This document shows, piece by piece, positions 41,731-51,118 of a stretch of DNA of 64,000 nucleotides. Below the pieces are notes generated by a model that saw nothing but the letters and a program-made list of their open reading frames with translations, was not told the origin of the DNA and did not search any database. Position 1 is the stretch's first letter. Each line of letters opens with the position of its first letter. The position numbers were made by a program, and so were the translations under genes. The DNA is from an uncultured Oscillospiraceae bacterium (GTDB taxonomy: Bacteria > Bacillota > Clostridia > Oscillospirales > Acutalibacteraceae), in NCBI GenBank assembly GCA_900548545.1, contig URKX01000005.1, positions 1 through 64,000 on the forward strand. Reading direction: 5' to 3'.

Positions 41731-41932
41731 AAACATTATCACTGTACCTCACAAGAGTACCTATTCTCTGGTGATTGCCGTGGCCAAGCGTGCCCGGCAG
41801 ATCGCTCAAAAGGCGGAGGATGAGGGATTGATTCTCACGGACAAGCCGGTGGACATGGCTGTGCAGGATTTCGTCCAGGGAAAATATTTTCTTATCGAGC
41901 CCGATTATGTGCCAGAAGAAGTGAATGAATGA
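41714..41932 (+). CDS. rpoZ: RNA polymerase omega subunit
   Basis: 72 residues. SYSLVIAVAKRARQIAQKAE matches the conserved helix that folds around the beta' C-terminus. The C-terminal part is acidic (EPDYVPEEVNE). Follows gmk by overlap and overlaps priA by 8 bp. In Bacillus coaBC stands between rpoZ and priA; it is missing here. Confidence 0.95.
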   Translation: MLKPSENIITVPHKSTYSLVIAVAKRARQIAQKAEDEGLILTDKPVDMAVQDFVQGKYFLIEPDYVPEEVNE

Positions 41933-44372
41933 GGCGCTTTTTGCCCAAATAGCCGTGGAGAACACAGTCTATCATTTTGACAAGCTTTTCACCTACAGGG
42001 TGCCCCAAGGCCTGCAAGGGCAGGTGGCCCCCGGTGTGCGGGTTAGTGTGCCTTTTGGGGCAGGCAACCGCCGGCGGGTAGGTATGGTGTTTTCCCTCAC
42101 CAACCAGGGCGGGGAACGGGTCAAAGACGTGGAAAGCGTGCTGGACCGGGAAGCCGCCCTTTCACCGGAGATGCTGGAATTGGCCCGGTGGATGAAGGAC
42201 CGGTATTACTGCACCTTGTTCGAGGCTGTAAAGCTGATGATCCCCACCGGGATCCATCTGCGGCTGCGGGAGGGTTACCTTCTCAGCCAGGAGGCTGCCC
42301 CGACGGACAGGGAATCCTATACAGACAGCCAGTGGCGTGCGGTGTGCTTGTTGCGGCAGGCAGGCAAGTCTGTCCCGGCTGAGCAGTTTCTGGAGGGAAC
42401 AGGCTTTACAGAGCAAAGCCCGGAACTGGCAGACCTGTTGGAACGAGGTGTCGTTCAAAAGGTAAATACTGCCATGAGCCGTGTAAAAGACGCCACTTCC
42501 AAAATGGTCCGCTGCATTCCGGGCTATGAGGGAAAGCTCACTCCCCGGCAAAGGGATGTCTACCAGACCTTACTGGATGTAGGGGAAGCTTCTGAAAAGG
42601 AGCTGTGTTATTTCACCGGTGCTTCAGCTTCGGTGGTGCGTGCCTTGGTGGAAAAAGGGGCGGCGGAAGCCTTTGAATACGAGGTGTACCGCCGCCCAGA
42701 TTTTTTTCCTGAAGAAGAGGAAGATCCAGATCATTTGGTGCTTTCTCCCGCGCAGCAGCAAGTGCTGGAGGAACTGACGGGGGAGTACCGCAACCCGGAA
42801 GGGTGCCGCAGCGCCCTGCTCTATGGGATCACCGGCAGCGGGAAAACCTCTGTGTTCCTCAAGCTGATCCAAAGGGTCCGGGACGAGGGGAAAAGCGTTA
42901 TCGTCATGGTGCCGGAAATCTCCTTGACCTCTCAGACGATCCGGCAGTTCCGCCGGTGGTTTGGGGATGGCATTGCCCTGCTGCACAGCGGGCTTTCCCT
43001 GGGGGAGCGCCTGGACGAGTGGAAGCGTGTCCGTCGCGGCGAGGCTTCCATTGTGGTGGGAACCCGCTCTGCAGTGTTTGCCCCGGTAAACAATTTAGGG
43101 CTTGTGGTCATCGACGAGGAACAAGAGCACACCTATCAGTCCGAATCCAGCCCCCGGTACGATGCCCGGGAAGTGGCTCGTTACCGCTGCTGGAAGCAGG
43201 GAGCGTTTTGCCTGCTTTCTTCCGCCACTCCCTCTGTGGAAACCACGCGGATGGCCCAGGAGAAAAAGTTTGGCTTTCACAAGCTCAGCGACCGCTTTGG
43301 CCAGGCGGTGTTGCCCCAGGTGGAACTGGTGGACATGAACCAGGACGCCCCTTCCGGGGACGCCTCCTTTGGAAAGACGCTGGCCCGCGCCTTGAAGGAA
43401 AACTTCCAAGAGGGCAGGCAGTCCATTTTGCTGCTCAATCGCCGGGGGTATCACACTTTTGCCACTTGCCAGACCTGCCATGAAGTGGTCAGCTGCCCTC
43501 ACTGCAGCATTTCCCTGACCTACCACAGTGCCAACGGCCGGCTGATGTGCCACTACTGCGGCTATTCTGTGCCCTATTCCCGCCATTGCCCCTCCTGTGG
43601 CAGCGACACCGTAACCTTCCGGGGAGCCGGTACCCAAAAGGCGGAGGAACAGCTTCAAGCGCTTTTGCCGGAAGCCCGCGTCTTGCGGGTGGATACAGAC
43701 TCTGTGGCAGCCAAGTACTCCTTGGAGAAAAAGTTGGATCAATTCGCCAAAGGAGAGTACGACGTGATGGTGGGTACCCAAATGGTGGCCAAAGGGCTTG
43801 ATTTTGAAAACGTCACCCTGGTGGGGGTGCTTTCAGCGGATCAATCTCTGTACAGCGATGATTTCCGCAGCAATGAACGCACCTTTGACCTGCTCACCCA
43901 GGTGGTGGGACGCGCCGGACGGGGGAAATATCCGGGACGGGCCATCATCCAGACGTACGCGCCGGAGAACCCAGTGCTTCACTTGGCGGCCCAGCAGGAT
44001 TACTTTGGCTTTTACCGCCAGGAGATCCTCTTCCGCCAGGCGATGCTCTACCCACCCTTTGTGGATATTTTGGTGATTGGCTTTGTGGGGGAGAAAGAGT
44101 CCCTGGTAAAACAGGGGGCCAATGCCTTTTTGCGGGACCTGGGACAGCTGGCCCGGGAAGAATACAGCGATTTGCCTTTGCGGGTATTGCAGCCCTCCCC
44201 GGCTGCCGTAGCAAAGGTGAGCAACAAGTACCGGTACAAGCTTTTGGTCAAGTGCCGGAATACCCCCCGGCTGCGGGAAATGATATCCCGGCTTCTGGTA
44301 CAGTTTGCTTCCCAGCGGGAATTCCAGCAGGTCACTGCCTATGCGGACCCTAACCCTTACCGGATCTTATAG
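41925..44372 (+). CDS. priA: Primosomal protein N', replication restart helicase
   Basis: Recognises stalled forks and reloads the replisome. 815 residues. N-terminal 3'-DNA-binding domain; helicase Walker A GITGSGKTSVFL (about 300-311), Walker B VIDEEQEHTYQ, and motif SSATPSVET; two zinc sites in CQTCHEVVSCPHCS and CHYCGYSVPYSRHCPSCGS; C-terminal helicase VGTQMVAKGLDFENV and VVGRAGRGKYPGRAI. All key parts are intact. Starts inside rpoZ. Confidence 0.96.
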   Translation: MNEALFAQIAVENTVYHFDKLFTYRVPQGLQGQVAPGVRVSVPFGAGNRRRVGMVFSLTNQGGERVKDVESVLDREAALSPEMLELARWMKDRYYCTLFEAVKLMIPTGIHLRLREGYLLSQEAAPTDRESYTDSQWRAVCLLRQAGKSVPAEQFLEGTGFTEQSPELADLLERGVVQKVNTAMSRVKDATSKMVRCIPGYEGKLTPRQRDVYQTLLDVGEASEKELCYFTGASASVVRALVEKGAAEAFEYEVYRRPDFFPEEEEDPDHLVLSPAQQQVLEELTGEYRNPEGCRSALLYGITGSGKTSVFLKLIQRVRDEGKSVIVMVPEISLTSQTIRQFRRWFGDGIALLHSGLSLGERLDEWKRVRRGEASIVVGTRSAVFAPVNNLGLVVIDEEQEHTYQSESSPRYDAREVARYRCWKQGAFCLLSSATPSVETTRMAQEKKFGFHKLSDRFGQAVLPQVELVDMNQDAPSGDASFGKTLARALKENFQEGRQSILLLNRRGYHTFATCQTCHEVVSCPHCSISLTYHSANGRLMCHYCGYSVPYSRHCPSCGSDTVTFRGAGTQKAEEQLQALLPEARVLRVDTDSVAAKYSLEKKLDQFAKGEYDVMVGTQMVAKGLDFENVTLVGVLSADQSLYSDDFRSNERTFDLLTQVVGRAGRGKYPGRAIIQTYAPENPVLHLAAQQDYFGFYRQEILFRQAMLYPPFVDILVIGFVGEKESLVKQGANAFLRDLGQLAREEYSDLPLRVLQPSPAAVAKVSNKYRYKLLVKCRNTPRLREMISRLLVQFASQREFQQVTAYADPNPYRIL

Positions 44373-44390
44373 TGAAAGGATTTGAAAACT

Positions 44391-44879
44391 ATGGCAATTA
44401 GGAAGATCGTTAAATTTGGCGACAGTGTTTTGGAGAAGGAATGCCGCCTGGTAGAAAAATTTGATAAGAAGTTGCATCAGCTGTTGGACGATATGAAGGA
44501 AACCTTGGCCGATGCCAATGGCGTCGGATTGGCTGCCCCCCAGGTGGGCATCCTGCGTTCGGTGTGCGTGGTGGATGTGGGTGATGGACCCATTGAGCTG
44601 GTTAATCCGGTGATCACTGCCACCGAAGGTGAACAGAACGGTGCGGAAGGCTGCCTCTCTTACCCCGGGGAATTCGGCTTGGTCAAGCGGCCTATGAAAG
44701 TTACCGTCCGAGCCCAGGACCGGGATGGCAACTGGTTTGAGAAAACCGGCGAAGGCCTGTGCGCCCGGGCTTTCTGCCATGAGATCGACCACCTCCACGG
44801 CGTCTTGTTCACCGCCCATGTCAGCCGGATGCTCACCCCGGAAGAATTAGAATCCGGCACTGCTGAAGAAGAGGAATGA
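44391..44879 (+). CDS. def: Peptide deformylase
   Basis: Removes the formyl group from new proteins. 162 residues from ATG 44391; an in-frame TTG at 44382 is too near the GAAAGGA. All three motifs are complete: GVGLAAPQVG, EGCLSYPG and the metal-binding HEIDHLHG. Followed four bases later by fmt, its functional partner. Confidence 0.96.
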   Translation: MAIRKIVKFGDSVLEKECRLVEKFDKKLHQLLDDMKETLADANGVGLAAPQVGILRSVCVVDVGDGPIELVNPVITATEGEQNGAEGCLSYPGEFGLVKRPMKVTVRAQDRDGNWFEKTGEGLCARAFCHEIDHLHGVLFTAHVSRMLTPEELESGTAEEEE

Positions 44880-44883
44880 TCCC

Positions 44884-45807
44884 ATGCGCGTAGTGTTTAT
44901 GGGCACGCCGGATTTTGCCGTGCCCTCTTTGCAGAAATTGTTGGACGCCGGCTTTGAGGTATGCGCCGTCTACACCCAGCCGGACAAGCCCAAGGGCCGG
45001 GGCCACAAGCTGCAGGCACCTCCTGTAAAGGAGCTTGCTTTGCGGCATGAGATCCCTGTGTTCCAGCCTGCCTCTTTGCGGAAGGAAGAGGTCCAGCAAG
45101 AGCTCCAAAGCTTTCAGCCCGATGTGATCGTGGTGGTGGCCTACGGGAAGATCCTGCCCAAGGCGGTTCTGGATTTGCCCAGGCTTGGATGTATCAATGT
45201 CCATGGGTCGCTGCTGCCTAAATACCGGGGTGCTGCACCCATCCAGTGGACGGTGATCAACGGCGATGGAACCGGTGGGGTCACCACCATGTTTATGGGA
45301 GAGGGGCTGGATACCGGGGATATGCTTCTTAAGGCGGAAACACCCGTTGGGGCAGAAGAAACTGCCGGCCAGCTGTTTGACCGGCTGAAAGACTTGGGTG
45401 CGGACCTGCTTTTGGAAACGTTGGAGAAGCTGGAGCGTGGGAAGCTGACGCCGGTTCCCCAAAACGAAGAGGATGCCACCCATGCCCCCATGCTTTCCAA
45501 GGAACTGTCGGTGATCGATTGGTCTAAGCCGGCCCGGGAACTCCACGATCTGATCCGTGGCCTGAATCCCTGGCCTTCTGCGTATTCTTATTTGGACGGC
45601 AAAAAACTGAAAATCCACGCTTCCCGCGTGGCAGAAGGCAGCGGGGAAGCGGGAAAGGCATTTTCCAAAGACGGGAACTTGTTGGTCTATTGCGGCAAAG
45701 ATGCTTTGGAACTGACAGAGATCCAAACGGAAAACGGGAAACGGATGGATGGGAAGAGCTATCTTTTGGGCCATCCTTTGAATAAGGATTCCCGGTTTGG
45801 CTGCTAA
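44884..45807 (+). CDS. fmt: Methionyl-tRNA formyltransferase
   Basis: Formylates initiator Met-tRNA with 10-formyl-tetrahydrofolate. 307 residues. MRVVFMGTPDFAVPSL at the N-terminus, the catalytic region CINVHGSLLPKYRGAAPIQW (Asn/His/Asp set) and GVTTMFMGEGLDTGDML are conserved; the C-terminal OB-like tRNA-binding domain starts at about 210. Follows def by 4 bp. Confidence 0.96.
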   Translation: MRVVFMGTPDFAVPSLQKLLDAGFEVCAVYTQPDKPKGRGHKLQAPPVKELALRHEIPVFQPASLRKEEVQQELQSFQPDVIVVVAYGKILPKAVLDLPRLGCINVHGSLLPKYRGAAPIQWTVINGDGTGGVTTMFMGEGLDTGDMLLKAETPVGAEETAGQLFDRLKDLGADLLLETLEKLERGKLTPVPQNEEDATHAPMLSKELSVIDWSKPARELHDLIRGLNPWPSAYSYLDGKKLKIHASRVAEGSGEAGKAFSKDGNLLVYCGKDALELTEIQTENGKRMDGKSYLLGHPLNKDSRFGC

Positions 45808-45833
45808 AACTTTTGAAACAGGTAGGAAGTGCT

Positions 45834-47171
45834 ATGAAAACCACCGCTAGGCACACAGCACTGCAAGCGCTGCTGCAAATGGAAGAAAACGAGGGCTACT
45901 CCAATATTGTCATCGATAAGGCGCTGCGGGGTGCCGGGTTGGACTCCCGGGACGCCGGGCTTGCTTCTGCCATTTTCTACGGTGTCTTGGAACGCCGGCT
46001 GCCTTTGGATCACTTCCTTCGCGCCTGCTTGAAAGACCCGAACAAGAAATTGGATCCCCACTTGTGGATGATCCTTCGCTGTGCCGCCTATCAGATCCTC
46101 TATTTGGACCGTGTGCCCGACTCCGCAGCGGTCAATGAGGCGGTGGAGGAAGCGAAAGCTTTCCAGCAAGGTGCCTACACTGGATTAGTCAACGGGGTGC
46201 TGCGCAATCTCAGCCGGAAGAAAGGTTCTCTTTCTTTGCCGGGAGGGAATAGCTTGCAGGCGTTGAGCTTGCGGTATTCCCTCCCTCAGGAGCTGATCGG
46301 CTTGTGGCAGCGGTCCTACGGAACAGAGCTTACTGCCCAGCTGTTGGAGGCTTTTGGGCAGCGGCCTTCCCTGTATATTCGAGTCAACACCCCGCGGATT
46401 TCGCCAGATTCCCTGTCGGTTTTTCTAAAGGGGGAGGGGGTGGACCTGACGCCCTTGGCGTTTCCTCCTGGGGCAGCTGTTCTGGAAGGGGAAGGCTCTC
46501 CAGCAGCTCTGCCAGAATTCCAAGAGGGGTTGTTCCATGTGCAGGATCTTTCGGCCCAAGTGGCTTGCCAGCTGTTGGAAGTACAGCCGGGGCAAAGTGT
46601 CTGTGACTGCTGTGCCGCCCCTGGGGGGAAAACCTTCACCTTGGCAGAACAAATGGAAAGTACCGGCCTGGTCTACTCCTTTGATTTGTACAAAGGACGT
46701 GTGGGGCTGATCCAGCAGGGAGCTGACCGGCTGCGGCTGAGCAATATCCAGGCCCAGCGCCGTGACGCCTCCCGTCCCTATGAAGGGCTCCCGCCCATGG
46801 ACGCTGTTCTCTGCGATGTGCCTTGCTCTGGATATGGTGTCATCCGCCGCAAGCCGGAAATCCGCTATAAGCCGTTGGCCTCAGTCCGAGAACTTCCCAA
46901 GCTCCAATTGACGATTTTGGAAAACGGGGCAGCCTTGGTAAAACCCGGCGGGCTGTTGCTCTATGCCACTTGCACCTTGAATCCCCGAGAAAACGGGGAA
47001 GTGGCCCTGCGCTTTTTAGACGGACATCCGGGGTTTGAACCGGCGCCGTTTTCATTGCCGGGGATCGATCGTCTGGTGGAAGAACCCTCCCACACCTTGA
47101 CGATGCTTCCCATGGGGGGCGGGTCCGACGGCTTTTTCGCCGCCAGGTTCCGCCGAAAAGGAGATTTATGA
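45834..47171 (+). CDS. rsmB: 16S rRNA m5C967 methyltransferase RsmB
   Basis: Methylates a cytosine of 16S rRNA using S-adenosylmethionine. 445 residues from ATG 45834 (GTAGGAAG upstream). N-terminal NusB-like domain (about 1-140; TARHTALQALLQMEENEGYS) and C-terminal Rossmann methyltransferase with DCCAAPGGKTF, the VPCSGYGVIRRKPEIRY motif with one catalytic Cys, and YATCTLNPRENGE with the second. Ends in the ribosome site of rlmN (4-bp overlap). Confidence 0.95.
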   Translation: MKTTARHTALQALLQMEENEGYSNIVIDKALRGAGLDSRDAGLASAIFYGVLERRLPLDHFLRACLKDPNKKLDPHLWMILRCAAYQILYLDRVPDSAAVNEAVEEAKAFQQGAYTGLVNGVLRNLSRKKGSLSLPGGNSLQALSLRYSLPQELIGLWQRSYGTELTAQLLEAFGQRPSLYIRVNTPRISPDSLSVFLKGEGVDLTPLAFPPGAAVLEGEGSPAALPEFQEGLFHVQDLSAQVACQLLEVQPGQSVCDCCAAPGGKTFTLAEQMESTGLVYSFDLYKGRVGLIQQGADRLRLSNIQAQRRDASRPYEGLPPMDAVLCDVPCSGYGVIRRKPEIRYKPLASVRELPKLQLTILENGAALVKPGGLLLYATCTLNPRENGEVALRFLDGHPGFEPAPFSLPGIDRLVEEPSHTLTMLPMGGGSDGFFAARFRRKGDL

Positions 47172-48220
47172 ACACAGAGTTTTGGAACCCAAAAGATATC
47201 AAATCAAAGACACTTTCTGAAATGCAGGAGGAGTTAGGGGCGCTGGGCCTTCCCAAATACCGGGCTCTTCAAGTGTACCGGTGGCTTCATCGGGGGGTGA
47301 CGGACTTTTCCCAGATGTCCGACCTCTCCAAAGCCTTGCGGGAAGAGCTGTCTCAGCGGTACTTGATTGCTTGGGCTGAGGTAGAACAAAAACAGGTTTC
47401 CAAAGATGGTACGGTAAAATATCTGTTCCGTCTGCCCGACGGGGAACACGTGGAATCCGTGTTGATGCACTACCACCATGGAACTTCTATTTGCATTTCT
47501 ACCCAGGTTGGGTGTAAAATGAACTGTAGCTTTTGCGCCACTGGGCAAAGCGGCTTTGCCAGGAACCTGGCCGCTTCGGAGATCCTCTCCCAGGTGCAGG
47601 CAGCTTCCCTGGACACGGGGGAGCGAATCTCCCACATTGTACTAATGGGTATGGGAGAGCCGTTGGACAATTACCAAAATGTTCTCCGCTTTTTAGAACT
47701 GGTCGCCTCGCGGGAAGGATTGAACGTGAGTATGCGGCACATTTCCCTTTCCACCTGTGGGCTAGTTGACAAGATCTATGATTTGGCGGACAAGCGCTTG
47801 CAGCTGACATTGTCGGTATCGCTCCATGCGCCCAATGATGAGATCCGTTCCCGGACAATGCCCGTGAACAAGCGTTGGAACATGGAGGAGCTGTTGAAGG
47901 CCTGTAAATATTACAGCGATAAAACAGGCAGGCGGATCTCCTTTGAGTATGCCATGATCAGCGGCGTCAATGACATGGACTGGTGCGCCAAAGAACTGGC
48001 CTCCAGGCTGCAGGGGATCTTGGCCCATGTGAACCTGATCCCTGTGAACGACGTGACAGGCACTGGCTATAAAAAGAGCGGGCTGGACCGGCAGCGGCGT
48101 TTTGTTTCCCTGCTGGAAGAACGGGGCATCACAGCTACCGTCCGCCGGACTTTGGGTTCTGACATTGATGCGTCTTGCGGCCAGCTCCGGCGAAAAGTGG
48201 AAGGGAGGGACCGGACATGA
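47168..48220 (+). CDS. rlmN: 23S rRNA/tRNA adenine C2-methyltransferase RlmN
   Basis: Radical-SAM enzyme methylating A2503 of 23S rRNA and A37 of some tRNAs. 350 residues. The 4Fe-4S motif CKMNCSFC (C-x3-C-x2-C) is at about 117-124, MGMGEPLDNYQNV follows, and the C-terminal Cys in IDASCGQLR provides the methyl-carrying thiol. The stop overlaps the phosphatase start. Confidence 0.96.
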   Translation: MNTEFWNPKDIKSKTLSEMQEELGALGLPKYRALQVYRWLHRGVTDFSQMSDLSKALREELSQRYLIAWAEVEQKQVSKDGTVKYLFRLPDGEHVESVLMHYHHGTSICISTQVGCKMNCSFCATGQSGFARNLAASEILSQVQAASLDTGERISHIVLMGMGEPLDNYQNVLRFLELVASREGLNVSMRHISLSTCGLVDKIYDLADKRLQLTLSVSLHAPNDEIRSRTMPVNKRWNMEELLKACKYYSDKTGRRISFEYAMISGVNDMDWCAKELASRLQGILAHVNLIPVNDVTGTGYKKSGLDRQRRFVSLLEERGITATVRRTLGSDIDASCGQLRRKVEGRDRT

Positions 48221-48954
48221 GGGTGGATTTTGAAACAGATGTAGGCATTGTGCGCAGCTCGAACCAAGACAGCTGCGACTGCGGCCTGTTCTCTCCCAAT
48301 AGTGCCTGGGCCATCGTCTGTGATGGGATGGGCGGCGCCAACGGCGGCAATGTGGCCAGTGCTCTTGCGGTGGAGACTATCCGGGAGGAACTACTCTCCG
48401 GGTTTGACGAAAATATGAGCAAGCCAAACTTGAAAAACCTGATGGTCAATGCCATCAGCCGTGCCAATGAGAAGGTTCATAACACAGCGTTGAACCAACC
48501 GGAACTCCATGGGATGGGTACCACAGTGGTGCTGCTGGTTGCCACAAAGGGAACACTCCATGTGGCGCATATCGGTGACAGCCGGGCTTATCTGCGGCAC
48601 AACAAGGTGCTTACCCAGATTACCATGGATCATTCCTATGTGCAGGATCTTGTCAATTTCGGGCAGATCACCCAGGAAGAGGCCAGAGTCCACCCCCAGC
48701 GGAATATCATCACCCGGGTGTTGGGTGTCCATGAGGCAGTGCGCTGCGATTACGCAGCCTGGGATTTCTCTCCGGGGGATTTGGCCCTGGCCTGCTCCGA
48801 TGGGCTTTCCAACTACATGGAGGAAGAACTGCTGGAAGAATATATGGAACGATACGGGAAAGAGGACCACGCCCTTCCCAAAGAGCTGATCCAATACGCA
48901 GTGGAATGCGGCGGCTCGGACAACATCACAGCGGCTGTCATTTACAACGGCTGA
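48217..48954 (+). CDS. prpC: PP2C-family serine/threonine phosphatase
   Basis: Dephosphorylates targets of the PrkC kinase. 245 residues. Metal-binding Asp in SNQDSCD, CDGMGGANGG, HIGDSRAYLRHN, and the C-terminal GGSDNITAAVI are complete, so it should be active. ATG 48217 shares four bases with the rlmN stop. Followed by the kinase gene after 37 bp. Confidence 0.95.
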   Translation: MRVDFETDVGIVRSSNQDSCDCGLFSPNSAWAIVCDGMGGANGGNVASALAVETIREELLSGFDENMSKPNLKNLMVNAISRANEKVHNTALNQPELHGMGTTVVLLVATKGTLHVAHIGDSRAYLRHNKVLTQITMDHSYVQDLVNFGQITQEEARVHPQRNIITRVLGVHEAVRCDYAAWDFSPGDLALACSDGLSNYMEEELLEEYMERYGKEDHALPKELIQYAVECGGSDNITAAVIYNG

Positions 48955-48991
48955 TTTCTGCGGCATTTTACAGAAAGGTTGGTAACTGTTT

Positions 48992-51118
48992 ATGGATAGA
49001 TTTATTGGAAAGCGCCTGGATGGCCGATACGAGATCCACGAGCTTATCGGCGTGGGGGGCATGGCCTATGTGTACAAGGCCTATGACCGGATGGAAGACC
49101 GTTGGGTAGCTATTAAAATCCTCAAGGAAGAGTTCTCCAACAACAGCGATTTCCTGCGCCGTTTCCGCAACGAGTCCAAGGCGATCGCGGTACTGAACCA
49201 TCCCAATATTGTCAAGGTCTACGACGTGAGTTTTGGCGACCAAATCCAATATATTGTTATGGAGTTTATCGATGGCATCACCCTGAAACAATATATTGAG
49301 CAGGAGGGGGCCATCCGCTGGCAGGAAGTGCTCCACTTCACCAGCCAGATCCTGATGGCTTTAGAGTGCGCCCATGAAAAGGGGATCATCCACCGTGATA
49401 TCAAGCCCCAGAACATTATGCTGCTGCAGGACGGCACCATTAAGGTGGCCGATTTTGGTATCGCGCGTTTCCTGCAAAGCGAAACGCAAACCATGACAGA
49501 CAAAGCTATTGGTTCAGTACATTACATTGCGCCGGAACAAGCCCGGGGCGATTATATCACCGATAAGGCCGATATCTACTCCATGGGCGTCATGCTCTAT
49601 GAGATGCTTACCGGCAAGCTTCCTTTTGTTGCGGATAACGCTGTATCGGTGGCCTTGATGCAACTCCAGGCAAAACCTGTGATGCCCAGGGAACTAAACC
49701 CTTCTATCCCCAGGGGCTTGGAACAGATCACCATGAAGGCGATGGAGAAAAACCCTGTGGACCGTTTCCAATCTGCCGGGGAGATGTTGGACGACTTGGA
49801 CCGATTCCGCCGGGATCCCAACATCTTGTTCCACTACGATTTGCAGACAGAGAACGGCCGGTATGATGCGTCCCGCAGTATGGCTGCCTACGATTCCGCA
49901 CAGCAGCGTCCCACCTATAACGACGACTATGAGTACGAGGAAGAACTGGTACGCTCCCGGCGCAGCGCAAAAGGGGCCATGGTTGTCAAAGGGGTACTGC
50001 TGGCTGCCGTCATTGTGGGATTGGCTGTAGCAGCTATCTATTTTTTGAATTTTTGGAATAATCGTCCCGAGGAGGGCAACGATTTGATTAAAATGCCCTA
50101 TTTGGTGGGACAGTTGTATGATGATGTAGCTTCCAATCAGGAGTATGCTGATTTTCAATTTAAAATAACAGAAGGGAACGACCCGGATAAACAGCCCGGT
50201 GAAATCATGAAACAAGATCCTGCCGCGGACATTATGGTAAAGAAGAACGCCGAGGTAGAGCTGCTGGTAAATGGCGGTGTGGGCCAGGTGCAGGTCCCGG
50301 ATGTGGTTTCAAGCCATATGTCTTTGGAAGAGGCACAAAAAGCAATGTCTGATGCGGGCTTGCACACCCAGGTGGAAAATATAGCCAGCGATGACGTGGA
50401 AGAGGGTAAGGTGGTTTCCACCAATCCCGCAGCGGGAACATCTGTGGACAAGGGCAGCGTGGTCGTTTTGCAGGTGAGCAACGGGCCTAAAGAGGAAAAA
50501 GTCTCCATCCCCACGGGATTGGAAGGCAACACCTTGACCAATGTTACCGCTCAGTTGGAAGACTTGGGCTTGAAATTTGAGATCACCCGAGATGACAGCA
50601 GCACCTTAACGGTGGATACGGTTATCAGTGTTTCTCCGGCTGAGGGGACGGAAGTTTCCAAGGGCAGCGTGGTGGACATCACCGTGAGCTCCGGAAAGGG
50701 TGCTCCAAAAACACTGACCTATGCCATTTCCTTGCCTGGCGGGATCAATGAAGATCTAACCCTGAAAGTCTACCGCAGTGGAACCCAGGTTGCCACGGAA
50801 ACGGTCAACCCAGCCTACGGCGGCAGCTATAATTTAAACTTTACCGGTACTTCTGGCACTGAGAGCGTGGTAGTTACCTTAAATGACGAACCCTATATGG
50901 AATTGGAATTCAATTTTGATGAACCCAGTGTCCAGGTGACCCGCACCTATGATTTCACCCTTCCCAGCACCCCCGGCAATGACGGGGAGAACAGCAGCCA
51001 AAACGAGGAGAGCAGCTCCAATGAGGAGTCTTCTTCAGAGCAATGGAACACCTTTTTCGAAGCGATGGAAAATCTTCTTCGGAACGATAGGGAATTTCCT
51101 TCGGGGGAAGGCTGGTAA
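48992..51118 (+). CDS. prkC: Serine/threonine protein kinase with PASTA domains
   Basis: Membrane receptor kinase that senses muropeptides or lipid II and controls germination, growth and cell wall. 708 residues. Kinase domain about 12-275: glycine loop IGVGGMAYVYKA, Lys42, IIHRDIKPQN (Asp136), DFG (154-156), APEQ. TM at about 331-355. Extracellular part has three PASTA repeats (about 362-430, 431-500, 501-570), then a Ig-like beta region and a Ser/Asn-rich tail. A spacing of 37 bp from prpC and AGAAAGGTTGG fix the start. Confidence 0.96.
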   Translation: MDRFIGKRLDGRYEIHELIGVGGMAYVYKAYDRMEDRWVAIKILKEEFSNNSDFLRRFRNESKAIAVLNHPNIVKVYDVSFGDQIQYIVMEFIDGITLKQYIEQEGAIRWQEVLHFTSQILMALECAHEKGIIHRDIKPQNIMLLQDGTIKVADFGIARFLQSETQTMTDKAIGSVHYIAPEQARGDYITDKADIYSMGVMLYEMLTGKLPFVADNAVSVALMQLQAKPVMPRELNPSIPRGLEQITMKAMEKNPVDRFQSAGEMLDDLDRFRRDPNILFHYDLQTENGRYDASRSMAAYDSAQQRPTYNDDYEYEEELVRSRRSAKGAMVVKGVLLAAVIVGLAVAAIYFLNFWNNRPEEGNDLIKMPYLVGQLYDDVASNQEYADFQFKITEGNDPDKQPGEIMKQDPAADIMVKKNAEVELLVNGGVGQVQVPDVVSSHMSLEEAQKAMSDAGLHTQVENIASDDVEEGKVVSTNPAAGTSVDKGSVVVLQVSNGPKEEKVSIPTGLEGNTLTNVTAQLEDLGLKFEITRDDSSTLTVDTVISVSPAEGTEVSKGSVVDITVSSGKGAPKTLTYAISLPGGINEDLTLKVYRSGTQVATETVNPAYGGSYNLNFTGTSGTESVVVTLNDEPYMELEFNFDEPSVQVTRTYDFTLPSTPGNDGENSSQNEESSSNEESSSEQWNTFFEAMENLLRNDREFPSGEGW